Source: Corynespora cassiicola
Taxonomy: Eukaryota > Ascomycota > Dothideomycetes > Pleosporales > Corynesporascaceae
Assembly: GCA_022059125.1 (NCBI GenBank)
Contig: JAEUWY010000016.1
Span: 992,001 to 1,056,000, forward strand
DNA length: 64,000 nucleotides
Reading direction: 5' to 3'
Shown here: positions 9,968 through 22,566 of the stretch, piece by piece
How the letters are laid out: every line of letters begins with the position of its first letter
How positions within the stretch are numbered: position 1 is the first letter of the stretch
Notes under the pieces: model-generated
The model's database searches: none
What the model was told of the DNA's origin: nothing
The model's input: the letters and a program-made list of their open reading frames with translations, nothing else
Position numbers and translations under genes: made by a program

Positions 9968-12900
9968 GGAGTAGAAGATAAACCAACCTAATAACTGACT
10001 CTATTTTATGACGTCAGTAGATTCAATGAAATAGTATGTGCTGGAGCGAATGAGTGAAATAACATCTACCACATAATTTGATATACTTACCTAGCAGAGC
10101 CTTAATAAAGGTCTGTTTTCGGACTGAAAAAGGCACAGCTTTTTAATGAATTATATATTATCATGCCATGTACGATGATTTACCTGACTCCTAGCAAATT
10201 AATTCCTTATAAGCCTTCATTAGCGAGCGATCTGTCACGTGGAGGAGATATTTCGATGGGCAAGCCTTAACATTAAAGTATTACACAAAGAAATTGCATT
10301 TCAAACTTTCTCAAACCATGTTGGCTGTGCATACAATAGCAAATGAAAACTTTGCTGTATTTGTTTCTCTGTTTAGGAGCAAGCTCAAAGTCGCGGGTGC
10401 TCGAAGTGACTGGCCTATTGAAGTGTGCTGTATAATTGTTGGAGGCTTGGAGCTATTGAAAATTTATGGACATATTAATGGCTATTAATTCGATCGGATC
10501 GATTTTGGTATAGATTAAGTAGCCAATCTTTCCATGATCCTCAGTCTTGTTATCCCTACCACAACCTCTGCAATTCAATTACATAGTGAGTGCCTAAATA
10601 GCGACAACAAAAGGTGGAACAGAAGGTGGAACAAAAGGTTAAAAAGATCTACTAGATAGTAAATCTAATAATATTTTAGGTTGCGTTCGTGTTAATAATG
10701 CATATGTAGGCCAAGCACGTTTTTGATGTAGGGGTATGACGTTACTTGCATAACAAACCTGAACAGACCTACCATTTTTTAGCAGACAACAATGTAGTCA
10801 AAGCCCTGAGAAAATACAACCTAGTCCTAAAAATCGAATGATCGTTGATATATATCTTCTTATCGTATTATTTTAGAATTCTGAGTGCTTGATGAATAGA
10901 AGGCTATTGGACTGCATGAAGGATCGTGATTTGACAGCTATTCGCACACCATAATCGTGACTCTAAACAGGAGATCGCTGCCTGACGAAAACTATCTAGA
11001 TCATCAAAAATCATCACGTTCATCCCGCCCCACCTCACCAAGATAATGGCATTGAGAGCTAATCACCTTAATGAACTATTATTCGCGGCTAATGATGGTC
11101 ACGCTCGCCTGTTGGTAATAACAATCATTCTAGGCTGCCCAAAACCGTTACGTATGAAGCTATGCTGTATGAAGCTATGCTATGGTTGCTGAGGCTATCG
11201 TCAACCGTAGTTGCGATCGGCGGGGCTACTCCACAAATCATTTCTAAGACTCCATCGTGAAAACCACTGATACTCCTGACTGCACATGCAACGCTCCCCC
11301 AGCCTCTTTTATGTCGCCTCCATAAAAGCTATTCATAAACATATCGTAGATCAATCAACGCATGCACCCTCTACACTGCCGACATCAGGGCCACCCCGGC
11401 TAGACGGTAGCACAATTCCGGCAAAAGACCGAGTATGCCTTGCGGTACTCCTACAGCGGCAGCACCTGACTCTTGCCTCCGGTAGGGCGCCCTGAATCAG
11501 GAGGCCGGGGGAAGTGGCGCACCCAAAGCGTCGGTTGACTGCCGTATCGGCTGCGGGAAGGAAGCGAGATGCATGCGAATGCAAAAGGTCACGACCAGGT
11601 TTCGCGGTGAGCGCGAATATTGTGAAGGCGGAGGGGCTTTGTCCGTGGCCTTCTGATAATACTGGTCGATTTTGCGGTCAATGGCAAGACCAGCCCAGAA
11701 TCTTGGAATATCTGAATCGTAGTCACGCCTCGGCTTGCAGCGCCTGTGTTGTACATATTGCAGAGGCGCCCACTCTTGCCGCCCAATCAATCATTAGGTG
11801 GAGGAGACATGGAAATGATCTTTTAGCGCCAGAGGGACCTTTTCTAGAAGGCCAAGCCTGCGTCGATCTGTCCTCTATCGCCATTCGAGGCTCATGGCTG
11901 TTGAGGTGTCGGACTGCGGGCGGCATAGGCATGAATGAATAGTCCGGGTCTCACGTACAGCGCTGAGCCTACCACTCAGAAGCCAGATAGCGCTTATTAT
12001 GGGCCCTAAAAGTGCTCAAGAAACCCCGGGTGATGGGATTTCCCTGGGAGATGTGAGCACAGATTTGTGGCACTTCGCAGGCAGTGTAACTGCGCCGCGC
12101 TGAATTGAGCATGCGCTCGCTAGTAAACAAAACCTACCGTGCGAAAAGATGAATCCTCTACTGTGCGTCATCGGATCCTCCGGCGTGGGGCACTGGTGAG
12201 AAGATTCTGAATAGTGGCAGTGCTAGGAGTTGGGCGCCTGACAACTTCGACTCCTAGCTCTTTGGAAAATCATTGACCGGTTCTACGCGAGCGATACGAA
12301 AATGGGAACTCGGGTCCTCTGCATTCGACCTCAATGTGCGAGAAAGAGTTGGCGCAGCAGTACAAGTGTACATTGAAGCTTGGTCGTGATAACCGGTGAT
12401 GGTCGTTTTCGCGAGGCTGCCTGCTCGAGTACTGCTTCATTGCTTGCCAGCCCGGTGATGAGCACTAGACCGCTTCAGGCCCGAGCTGTGAACACCTGGG
12501 ATATGTCCGACGGAGAGAAAATCGCAGGGCGATCGGGGCCGCCTGCGCCATGCACCATGTGCCGCCTAAGGCGTAGAGACCAACGATTGCCAGCCTCAAG
12601 AAACTCCGCCATGGGCCATTGTTGACTGCAGTCGCCACACGTGAGACGGCGATAGGGCTGAGCGCATGCTTGAGGTCCTAGGCAATTAGCATCGCGTGAC
12701 CTGGCTAATTGCCGGGGAAGACCAATGGAGGCTCGGCACGGTCTGGACGGCGACGTCTTGATGTCAAGACACAGAGCAACGATGTTCGCTAGTGGGGAGA
12801 TACGAAGGATAAATCAGCCTGGCAAGCATCATGGACTTGACATGACCTCACCGGTCGCTGAAAGAAGGTCTTGGGCCTACTTCTGCGGCCGACTTTGCCG

Positions 12901-13308
12901 GAAGGGAGGGTTGGCGCTGCTGATCCCTATGGCGCATAGGCCAAACTCTCTTTGTATGTCCCCAGAGCCGGGGAGCACAGAGTCGTGGTTCGCAGCTATT
13001 CGCGCCGCCGTCGCTGTAGGGACATTGCACGCAAGCAGCAGGCCGTCGCTGGGGCGTGTATGGCGCGCAGGCTCGACCTTGGATTGTCGCAGCTGCGCTC
13101 GTGTCAGCGCGTTACCGTGGGGATCATGGGCCAAAGAATGCGCGAAGGCGCGATGGATGCGGAGAGCGGGTCGCGGTGGAGGGGGGTGAAGCGAGCACAG
13201 CCCGGCATGGTGGACTGATGGGGGGCCCAACGGCCCAAGCTTTCCAAGCCCTGGCACCAAACGGCAAGCGCAAGGGTATGGCTACTCAAATGTTCCCCGC
13301 GCCGACTG
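9968..13308. other. Large gene-poor spacer
   Basis: About 3.3 kb with no supportable gene. The left part (to about 11.3 kb) is AT-rich; the right part is GC-richer with overlapping spurious open frames on both strands. Small direct repeats occur, for example AAGGTGGAAC near 10610-10635 and TATGAAGCTATGCT near 11150-11180. I see no terminal inverted repeats or transposase remnant. Confidence 0.5.
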
Positions 13309-13314
13309 TATAAA
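13309..13314 (+). promoter_or_regulatory. TATA box of the stomatin-like gene
   Basis: TATAAA lies 31 bases before an upstream in-frame ATG at 13340 and 142 bases before the chosen ATG at 13451. This predicts transcription starting near 13340, so the ATG at 13340 would sit at the very 5' end and 13451 is the better start. Confidence 0.55.
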
Positions 13315-13450
13315 GATCACTCCATCTCCACCACTCCCAATGTCCGCATCATACCAAGACCACGAATCCCGCAAGCACAACACAGCTGAATCGTCTTCAG
13401 CTCGACACATTCTCGCCGACAACTCCACCATCAACACTACCACTACCAAC

Positions 13451-14558
13451 ATGAGCAACGACGCTGGCAAGGCACCCGTCAATGGAGCCGACAGCGCTCA
13501 CCCCCGACGCGCAGATGATCCCCTCGTGAAAGTCCAGCCGCCGCGACGCGAGGATCTCCAGCCTTCTTATGCCCGTGTTATCAAGCCAGACGATGCCGAC
13601 GCCGATAGCCATGGCTGGTATGGTGCCATGATCAATGGCCTGGGCGCAGTCGTTGGAAACCTCGGAGCCATCCCGTGCTGCATCATCTGCCCTAACCCAT
13701 ACAAGCCCGTCGAGCAGGGAACTGTGGGCCTGGTCACCAAATTCGGTCGCTTTTCTAGGGCAGTCGATCCTGGTCTCGTCAAGGTCAACCCTCTTTCCGA
13801 GAAGATCATCCAGGTTGATGTCAAGATCCAGATTGTCGGTACGTATCTTTTGGAAGGCCTACAAAGCTCAAAGCAACATTGCTAACATTAAAACAGAGGT
13901 TCCCAAGCAGGTCTGCATGACCAAGGACAATGTTTCGCTCAACTTGACGTCGGTCATCTACTACCGCATCACCTCGCCCCATAAGGCCGCATTCGGTATT
14001 TCCAATATCCGCCAAGCCCTTGTTGAGCGTACTCAGACTACCCTCCGTCACGTCATCGGTGCCCGTGTCCTTCAGGATGTGATTGAGCGTCGTGAGGAGA
14101 TTGCGCAGTCGATCCGCGAAATCATCGAGGAGACCGCCGCTGGATGGGGCGTCGACGTCGAGTCCATGCTCATCAAGGACATCATCTTCTCCCAGGATCT
14201 CCAGGACTCTCTTTCCATGGCTGCTCAGTCCAAGAGGACTGGTGAGGCCAAGGTCATCGCCGCTCGTGCTGAGGTTGAGAGCGCCAAGTTGATGCGCCAG
14301 GCCGCCGACATCCTCTCCTCCGCCCCAGCCATGCAAATCAGATACCTGGAAGCTATGCAAGCCATGGCCAAGACAGCGAATTCGAAGGTTATCTTCCTGC
14401 CCGCACAGAACCAAACTGTTCAATCGCAGCTTGCTGCTGCTGATGCTGCTGGAGAGGGTCCCTCCAGATATGCCCCTGGTAGCGCTGAGCAGGAGTACGG
14501 CCACGGAAACCATGGCTTCCAGAGCGCCATCAACTCGCATGTTATTGAGAACATGTAA
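13451..14558 (+). CDS. Stomatin-like SPFH/band 7 protein
   Basis: Two exons, 13451-13838 and 13897-14558, give about 349 residues. After a disordered N-terminus there is a short hydrophobic hairpin-like segment with paired cysteines (IPCCIIC, near 75-81), probably palmitoylated. It leads into the SPFH/prohibitin-homology domain (about 85-270), where the band 7 core includes GLVTKFGRF, LTSVIYYRI, RTQTTLRHVIG and GVDVESMLIKDI. A coiled-coil, alanine-rich stretch with SKRTGEAKVIAARAE follows, then a flexible tail. This matches fungal stomatins, which oligomerise on membranes, organise lipid microdomains and in filamentous fungi affect polarity and mitochondria. Mitochondrial or plasma membrane placement is not decided by the sequence. 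A TATA box at 13309 supports the start used. Confidence 0.93.
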
Positions 14559-16915
14559 AGCTGCTTCTTAAATCAGGACTCTGCTCAAGTTGAACGACCC
14601 CACGGAGTCCATGTCTATTTTTCCAGGTTGTTTTGTATTTATACGTTCCCCTTTTGAAAGTACCCCAAGCAGACGATTGGAGATGGCGCGCTGATGATGG
14701 CTATTGGCATCTTTTTCTCTATTATCTTTTGTTTCCCTATGCCCTTCTATTCCCTATTACTTTTTTCACTGTACGTTGGGTTTTGATGGATGGTACGATG
14801 GGCTGATGACGAATGTTGCAATTCATGATACCCCTGGCGTTTCACTCGCTCGCTTTATGTAGTACAAGTAGCTACGCTAATGTAATCAACGCCGCCTCAA
14901 AAAGTATATTTTCTGTGTAATTCGTGATTTACGCAATTGACTGGACAAGCAGAGGAGGATGACGAAGGGCTGCCAATGGCAAAAAAAAAAACACTCCCGC
15001 TGGATCACACTCGGTGAAAACGTGCCAATCGCTAATGAAACCCATTCCCAAAACAATATCACACCTTCAAAAGGGCTTATTTCTACGCTAGAAATATCTC
15101 AACCTAATTCATCTAACAACAAAACTTCAACACCTGAACTCCCATCTCCATCAACCCCCTCCCACCCGAAGCCCACCACCAATCTGGAAAAAAGCCCAAA
15201 ACAAAACAAGAACCAAGCTCAACCCCAACCTTGTAGCTTACTAACATCCCCTTTCTCTCCTAAACCCTACAAAACCCACCCTCATGACGCACTCCAACCC
15301 CCTCCCAAAAAACTGATCACCCGCCCATCTACACAGCCCCACTCATGCACCCAGCCCCCGTCCCGCCTCGCAGAACGCCCCTTCTCGGCATGCTATGCGC
15401 CACCCAATCACATCGCGCCTCAGTACCCAAGGCCCAAGAGTCCTGAAGAGAAGAAATTTGTAATCGTGATGGTGGGAAAGCCGCATATGTCGGGTACCCG
15501 GGACATGTGTGTGTGGGGGGTAGACCGACATGGCAGGGTTGGTGATGGGAAGAGGGTGCTGTGCTACGTTTCCGCTGTTTGTGCTTGGGGGAGTATGGCT
15601 TATCTAGGGTGGGGTGTGTGTTTCCTTCTTTTGCGATGTTGGTGATATGCTGCATCATTCCTGCAGGCGTGTATTCCGGTTGTCATGGTTTTGGGGCTGG
15701 GAGGTGGATCACTTGAGTGGTAGGGTAGTGTCTATGCCAATGCTTGACCCGCGCCTACCAAGAGGCACCGGAATCTCGCGGGACCGGTGCGGCATATTTG
15801 GTCTGTGGTTGGTTGCCCAGTGCAAGGGAAATAGTTTAAGCTGGCAGAGATGGGTTAGATAGTAAATGTCCTGGTAGGTGGCTGTGCAGAAAACAGAGGG
15901 GTATCACGGGGGTAATGCGGTGGGGTAGCTCTAATCTGGTAATCAATCTCGCCATGTCCGCAGGGCATATTCAGGAGTTTGAAATGTTCAGTTACAAGTG
16001 CACTTTCCAAACAACCACTCATCAAAAACGTATATAATGAATTCTGCTCCGACTCCCTAGAGCCTCAAACCGAAAAAACGACCTCCAAGATGCTTTACAA
16101 AAAGGGATGTATGTTTACGTCCCCAACTCCTACCCAAAAAAATCTCTCAAATAGACACAAAACAAGCCTTCATCTCTCTCTCTCTTTCTCTCTCTCTCTC
16201 ACCCTCACCCATCCATAGCACCCTCTAACCCAACCCAAGCACAAAAAATTAGAGAAATTTTTTTCTACACTCGTAAATCTTCCTACCCCCACCCTCCCCC
16301 TCATATAGAACGTTGGAAAAGAAATATCCAGAGAAGAATAAAAGCTAAGAAATCGCTTGCTCTCAATCCTATCTGCCCCTCGCCCATCTATCTGTCATGG
16401 AACCGGTACGAGGGAGCAGCGATCAGAGAAGCAGTAAAACGCCATCGTTGTATCCGTATAAAGGAAAAAAAGGGAAAAGATCGATTTACGATTCCCAGCC
16501 TCGATGTGATGCCGACCTTATGCAATACAAGGAAAACCTTAGGAAACGAAAATGTAAGAGAAAGAATTTGATTTGAAAAGGGGAACGGAAAGATGTGAAG
16601 AGAAAAAAAAGAATTTGGATTTTGGCAGTTATACAGTGCATTTAATGCTGGCTGGCTGGCTGGCTTGCTTGATCAGGACTCATGTAGCTCCCCTCCTTTA
16701 TTTCCGATCCGAACAAGACAGGACTAGCAGGTTGATGGCGTTGGTGGGGGTATGTTCGTGCTCGCTGGGGATGAAATGCAGGATTTGGGTGTGTGGCCGT
16801 CTAGTATCCAGGTCGTCGTGCAGAATGAACCGTCTTCTATCAGATGAGAGTACTCGTGACACGACGTACGAGGCCCAGGTACGGCGTGGTATCAATGTGA
16901 AAGAGGCTGAGCCAT
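14559..16915. other. Spacer between convergent genes
   Basis: About 2.4 kb between convergent stomatin and carrier genes, so both 3' UTRs fall here. One plus-strand open frame (14959-15645, 228 codons) is low-complexity Pro/Ser/Thr/Lys sequence with no promoter or homology that I recognise. It is not accepted as a gene. Confidence 0.5.
16172..16200. repeat. CT dinucleotide microsatellite
   Basis: A run of CT repeats with one TTT interruption, in the spacer downstream of the carrier gene. Confidence 0.9.
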
Positions 16916-18210
16916 CTATAGGAAGCCTGATTTACGCTTGCCCATGACAAAGTCGCGCGTCATTTCAAAACTCAACCAACTGCTGGCCATGCTGGGCGCT
17001 ACTTTGAGGAGATTCGGAACGATGCCCTTGTACAGGCCTCTGATGCCCTCCGTCTTGACAATCATGCGGATTGCGTCTCCGATGCCCGCGTATTGGTAGC
17101 CCATACCGGACATGGTGTTGATTTGGAATCTACGTCGGAGCACGTCAAAGGGATATGTGCAGGTTTGCGCAACGGCACCGGAAACGGCGCCGGCGCCCAG
17201 CTTGCCAATCGCACTGGGATCCTTCTGGCCCTCGGGAGTAAATTGTGTGCGCGCAAGTTCGTAGACCATAAAGTTGAGACCGACGTAGGGTGCGACTCCG
17301 GCCACGGTCGGAACGATACCGCGGTAGAGGGCCGTGAAGCCGCCCTCGTTCTTGTACATTGACACCAATATGCCCCACATTCCAGGGAGCTTCACGTTGG
17401 CGTCTCGTTTCAGGGTTTCAAAGGACGCGGACTGGATCGATAGACGTGTGCGGACGATATCGAGGGGGTATGTAAAGGTTACGGATGTGATTCCGGCAAG
17501 ACCACCGCAAAGCAGTCGTTGGTATGGTCCGAGAGCAGCTCCTGGCTCACTTTCGAAAAACTGCAGTCAAGTCAGTTTGTGGTTCTTCGCCGACGCGTTG
17601 CTTTTGAACGCCTCCGTCGTGGCACCATGCCAGTGCTGCCCCGCGCAAAGCTCTCAGAGGTAATTGCAAGCCCTTCTAGAGCTTGGCTCCCGCTTTACAA
17701 CGCCAATCCAACGGCCAAGCTGCAAAAACGACGCTCCGCGACTGGATCCCTCCCAGTGGACTCGAGCTCGGAGAAAAAAAAACATCGCCCTGAAGATCCA
17801 AGTAGCTCACCTTCTTGTAGACATTGTACGCTCCAAATTGCACGGCCGAGTATGGAACTATCCGTATGCAATTGGTACCGTTGCCGGCCATGAATCCTCG
17901 CCAGCCCTCATCCCGCCACATCTTCGCCAACGCCTTCGGGACCGACATTTTGTATTCGTTGCGACCGACATTCTGGACCTGGTATAGAATCTTCAATCGC
18001 TCCAAGGGCGACACGACAGTCCGAGAGACTGCGCCGGCCACACCGCCGGCAATGAAGGAGGCGAGCACCGGCTGCGCGATAAACTCTCTAAATCGCTCAG
18101 CGCTGGTGGGGATGGGCTGCGGCGGAAAAGCATCAGTCAATTGATCATGAACGAGGGGGCGCCGCACGTACAGGCTCGCCTTTTCCAGAGTTCGGGCCCA
18201 GGGCAGTCAT
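16916..18210 (-). CDS. Mitochondrial carrier (SLC25), YPR011C-like
   Basis: Three exons, 18210-18172, 18116-17811 and 17560-16916, give about 329 residues; the second intron is unusually long for this window (250 bases). The protein has three carrier repeats with their signature motifs SPLERLK, YPLDIVR and YPFDVLR, each at the end of an odd-numbered helix. GNGTNCIRIVPYSAVQFGAYN in repeat 1 places it in the nucleotide-carrier branch. It resembles yeast YPR011C, reported to carry adenosine 5'-phosphosulfate and PAPS, and related CoA/ATP-Mg carriers lacking EF-hands. Location would be the mitochondrial inner membrane. The family is certain; the exact substrate is inferred. Confidence 0.92.
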
Positions 18211-19956
18211 GGTGGCTGCCGGTGATTGTTGGTCCTCCGAGGTTTTGGATACGCTCATGGTACGGGCAACGTGTGCCAAGGCAAAGGAACGACGTCAGAT
18301 GCAGCAAGCTGCGGGCAGCTCGAGCAAAGCCAGGCCTATCGGAACAGGTGAGGGGTCGAGCGCGGTGACGAGTTCATCGGTGGTCGCGGCGACTGTGGTT
18401 TTGGCGTGGACGGGTCGTCGGGCGACGAGTTGGTAGGGAAATGGGTGCAGGGCCGCGAATTGGCTCGGCCATGCACAGCGTCGACGGGGCCCAGGTTCGG
18501 GATTCGAGGTGCTGAGTCGGCCGTCGCGGCGGAATGGAGCAGCTGCAGGGTTTTGCAATTGTGTGGTGAAGCTTGACGACGAGGAACCGGGAGAGAGGAA
18601 AGGCTTGGGATTTTAGCGCGGCCAGACGACGAAATGTCCGCTTTCAGATTTGGTGCGGCGGCGCTGACCTTTAAACCTTTCATCTCTCGCCGTGCCTGGC
18701 TCCACTGCGGCCTGGACACCCCCATATTCTCGCGCATGGCGCACCGACTCAGCCTAGGGAGCTTGCCGCCGTGCAGCTGGCTTCCCGGAGCATGCCTTAA
18801 CTCACGATGGTCTTACTCGTCGCGAATCACGGCCAGCCGCTGCCGCTGGCCACCACTGGCAACCACTGGCACGCACGCCTGAGCCTTTGCACCGGACACA
18901 GCGCCCGTCGATTTAGGGGGGTAGCAGGCCAGATGGCCCCCCGATCAGGCTCTCCCTTGAGAGAGCCGCAAAGTCAGCTGCTGCGGCGCTCCCCTGCGTC
19001 AGCCTTTGGTCGACTGTGACATCTGTCACGAGGCCGGACGGCCACCGCCGCACCGTCAGCTCCTCCTTGCCAGCCTCACTGCTCGAGCCCATCGCGATGC
19101 TGTTGCACAAGAGGGCTCTCTTACTCTGTACCACAGGCTGCGCAGACGCGCGGAAGCGACATGCCGCCCGGGCGTGCCCCGCGCTTGGCACACGATGCTG
19201 AAGCTGTAGATGGATCCACTCTAGTAAGTGTTACGGCATCCAAGAGATGTTGACAGCGCTTCGGGGCAAAGCTCGTGCCACCGGCTCTCTTCCAGGCTCG
19301 CCATGCATGGAGACAGGTGGGGTGCATGCGCCGGCCGTGGAAGAATCAACCGTCACCACGCCGACCGAGGTTCCAGGCGAGAATATTCCGGATGGTGAAG
19401 AGTACCAGACTTGGACTTGGTTCTTGATAGCGGGACGAGGCGCTGGTTGAGAGGCTCCGTGATGGTGTTACTGATAAGGTCTAACTATGCATTGCCCAAC
19501 TTCCTATCCTGTGTGAAGAACCCGATCGTGGTGCGCCTTTCTCTCGGATATCTTCAACTTCCGGCCCTTGGGGGCAGTCAAGTTGGGAGGATGCTCGGTG
19601 GAAATGGACCGAGGCGTAGTGGAAGCTCGTCGACAGTCCCGACGCTACCCATATGCCGTCACATCACATTACCAGCTACCAGGGCCAGCGTCTGCCGGCT
19701 TTCGGTAGCTAAATCAGCTCTGGAAGACAAGAATAGTGCTACTGTCTGTAGAGCGTTCTCTAGAACAGTCATCGGCAAATAGACCTTCTTGCGTGTGAAC
19801 CGACAAAGCATTATACGTCATCTGATCATGCATCGATGAGCGCCAAGAATACTGTTCAGCCACATGTGGCGTGGGCTCCACTAGCCACCGTTCTCGAAAA
19901 GTTTAGGAGGAGCTATGATGTACGCATGAGCTCCGCACCGCATCCACCACAGCGCA
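18211..19956. other. GC-rich spacer between divergent genes
   Basis: About 1.75 kb holding the divergent promoters of the mitochondrial carrier and the MRM2-type methyltransferase. It contains only spurious overlapping open frames. A small perfect hairpin (GGCTCTC/GAGAGCC) lies at about 18949-18968. Confidence 0.5.
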
Positions 19957-21307
19957 ATGTTGTCTCGTCGCGTCTTTCGGCAGCTAGCGGACAGCGTGCT
20001 TTTCGACTTCGCTCCCAAACCCGCTGTATCCCTCCGTATATCCAGACGATGCACACCGTATTGCTGTAGTAGTGGGCCAGCTGCAACCGCAATTCGCCAT
20101 GCTTCGTCTTCGTCTTCCACTAGGTGGAAATCGCGCCAGGGCAAGGACTTTTTCGCGCGTGAGGCTAAAGTTCAGGGGCTCAAAAGCCGGGCGGCCTTCA
20201 AGCTCCTAGAGGTACAGCAATCGCGCCTCGAATCTGAAAGCCGTAGCTAACGCGCCCAAGTTGAACGAGAAGCACAAGCTGTTCAAGCCCGGCCAAACGG
20301 TCGTCGACCTCGTATGACATACCCCCCGTAGACTATACACGTATACTTACATATCGGCAGGGCTTTGCTCCAGGATCATGGTCTCAGGTGCGCCGATTTA
20401 TCGATTCGACCACATGCTCCCACCTAATGCCAATGCCTAGGTCGCAGTCAACCGGACAGCCCCGGACGGACGTGTCGTCGGCATCGACATCATACCTACC
20501 CAGCCTCCGAGAGGTGTCTCTACGATCCAAGGCAACTTTCTCTCTCCAGACATCCAAGCCGAAGTCAGAGCCTACGTCCAGGACCCCGATCTTGGACGCC
20601 CGCACAGACAGTTCATGGGAGAAGCACAAGGACTCATAGACGGAGGAGAAGCACCAGCAGCAGAGGAAATGGAGCATGGATCCACCGATATTGAGCGACA
20701 AGCAGACCTGGACGGTGTAGAACTCGAGACAATTGGCCAACTGCCGTCTGAAGCAAACGAGGAAGAGATACCACTCGAGAAGCTACCCCTCAAGGAGCGC
20801 GACGCTCGGCGGGGCAGAGTAGTTGACGTGGTTCTGAGTGACATGTCCGAACCCTGGGATCAAACCTCCGGGTTTCATAATAGGAGCCTTAGTGACCCGT
20901 ATCATAGGATGATGAATACCAGCGGCAATCCCTTCCGGGACCACGCCGGCAGCATGGTGGGTTACGGGGTACATTTACCCAGTGGGCACAGCCAGCTGAC
21001 CAACACGCAGGACCTGTGCATGGCAGCATTGACGTTTAGTTTTGACACGGTCCGCACCGGCGGGCACTTCCTGTGCAAGTTCTACCAGGGCTCCGAAGAA
21101 AAGGCGTTTGAAACGAAGCTGAAGCGGCTGTTCACCAAGGTGCACCGCGAGAAGCCAGACTCGTCCCGCAGCGTAGGTGGCCACTCGAGGACAAAGACGC
21201 CGACCTGGCAGGCTGGCTGACACTACCCCCAGGCGTCCAAAGAAGCCTACTTTGTGGCACTGCGCCGAAAGGAGGCGCCGACGCACGACGAGGTATTCCG
21301 AGAATAG
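19957..21307 (+). CDS. mrm2: Mitochondrial rRNA 2'-O-ribose methyltransferase MRM2 (FtsJ/RrmJ family)
   Basis: Six exons: 19957-20211, 20261-20311, 20361-20387, 20441-20956, 21011-21172 and 21233-21307, giving about 361 residues. An Arg/Ser-rich N-terminus looks like a mitochondrial presequence. SRAAFKLLE begins the FtsJ fold; VVDLGFAPGSWSQ is the SAM-binding loop. The K-D-K-E catalytic tetrad is visible as K in RAAFK, D in VVLSDMSE, K in FLCKFYQG and E in SKEAYF. Compared with bacterial RrmJ there is a large acidic insertion of about 90 residues before VVDVVLSDM. The family methylates a uridine of the peptidyl-transferase A-loop in the large mitochondrial rRNA. The fourth intron (20957-21010, 54 bases) has no in-frame stop and keeps frame, so its retention would add 18 residues. 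Confidence 0.92.
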
Positions 21308-22076
21308 GACCGTGTACGCCTCTTGGGCGACCGTCATCTCCGCGACCGAGAGATCAGCCTCCCCCCAGTTGGCCAGCTCGTTGGCTCGCTGGCGCTCCAG
21401 AGCGGTGTCACGGTGGGATGTTGGGAGAGGCGGCCCAAGGGTGCCTCGACGGCGAGGTGTGGTTCGCTTAGTGGAGGTAGGCCCAATAGAGGGCGTCCCA
21501 CCGCCAAGTGCTGATGTCGAGCGGACAGGCGCGTTGGCTGCGCTGAGCCGTGGTGCGGCAGGACGTTTGATAGAAGCCACCCCCCCCTGCTGGCTGGCTG
21601 GCTGGCGGCGGGGACTACGTGCGGACTACGTGCGGGATGCGTGCGGGACGACGTAGGGCCCTGGACACGGCAGCGGTGCGGATCTGGCAGCGCTTGACAT
21701 ATTCTCCGCGAGTGGAGCCAAGCAGGCAGGGGTCGACGAGGCCACGGCGCGGTGAAGGCGACGCGGGCAGAGGCACCGGCAGCAGCAGCAGCAGCAGTAG
21801 CAGCAGCCCTAAGGCATGCAATCTCGTCGTGGTCGTCGCGGCGCGAGGGGTGCAGGCATGTTCCCGCGCGCAGGCAGCGTGCTAAGTGCTGGTGGTGTCC
21901 TGTGTTTCGTTTGGCGCCAACAGGAATGGCGCGTGGGCAGGGACTCGAAAACCTTGGAAGGCTTCGTGCCGGCCACCTTATCATCACACCGCACGTTATT
22001 CCTTTCTTTGATCATCCCATCCCCAATCAATCTAAATCGAGCTGTGCGACGTGCCCAATGATTTGCACTGTGTCCG
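21308..22076. other. GC-rich spacer
   Basis: This holds the 3' end of the methyltransferase transcript and the promoter of the glutamine-rich gene. It contains GGCT tetranucleotide repeats near 21588-21603, a direct repeat GGACTACGTGCG near 21610-21632 and a CAG run near 21780-21805. No gene seen. Confidence 0.5.
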
Positions 22077-22534
22077 ATGGATTACCAAACTTTCAATAGC
22101 CAGCAGCACCTGCCGCCCTCGTTTGGCGGTCCGTTCTCCACCTCCTCTGCTGCACACCTCGCCCAGCCCACACATTCCCCGCAACAACAACAACTGTACG
22201 CGGATCCACACGCCCGGCTCCAGCAATCAAACCCGTCGCCGTCCCCCTACGGCCAGTTTACCAATGGCCAAGCCGGTGGCTTCCCGAGCAGCATGGGCGG
22301 GAACGCCTCCTTCAGTGGCGCCATGATGCAGCCTGGAGGCCTGTCGCATAACCAGCTTCACCAGGCACGAGGTAAGCCGCCCATATCCACCCATATCGAC
22401 CGCCCCAGGCCCGTCCCTGTTCCGCTCGCCGCTGCCTCCGACGCACACGACCGACCCCCTCCCCCTCTCCTTCCCCCCTCCAAGCGTCCGGAGCTGACCG
22501 CCATGGAGCTGCCGCACTCCAGCAGCAGCAGCAC

Positions 22535-22566
<32 letters not shown>

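Noticed and set aside
10294..10488. Small 64-codon frame in AT-rich spacer
   Set aside because: No homology or splice context; length is within chance.
14959..15645. 228-codon plus-strand open frame
   Set aside because: Low-complexity Pro/Ser/Lys content, no domain, and it lies in the 3' flank between convergent genes; stop-poor A/C-rich sequence explains its length.
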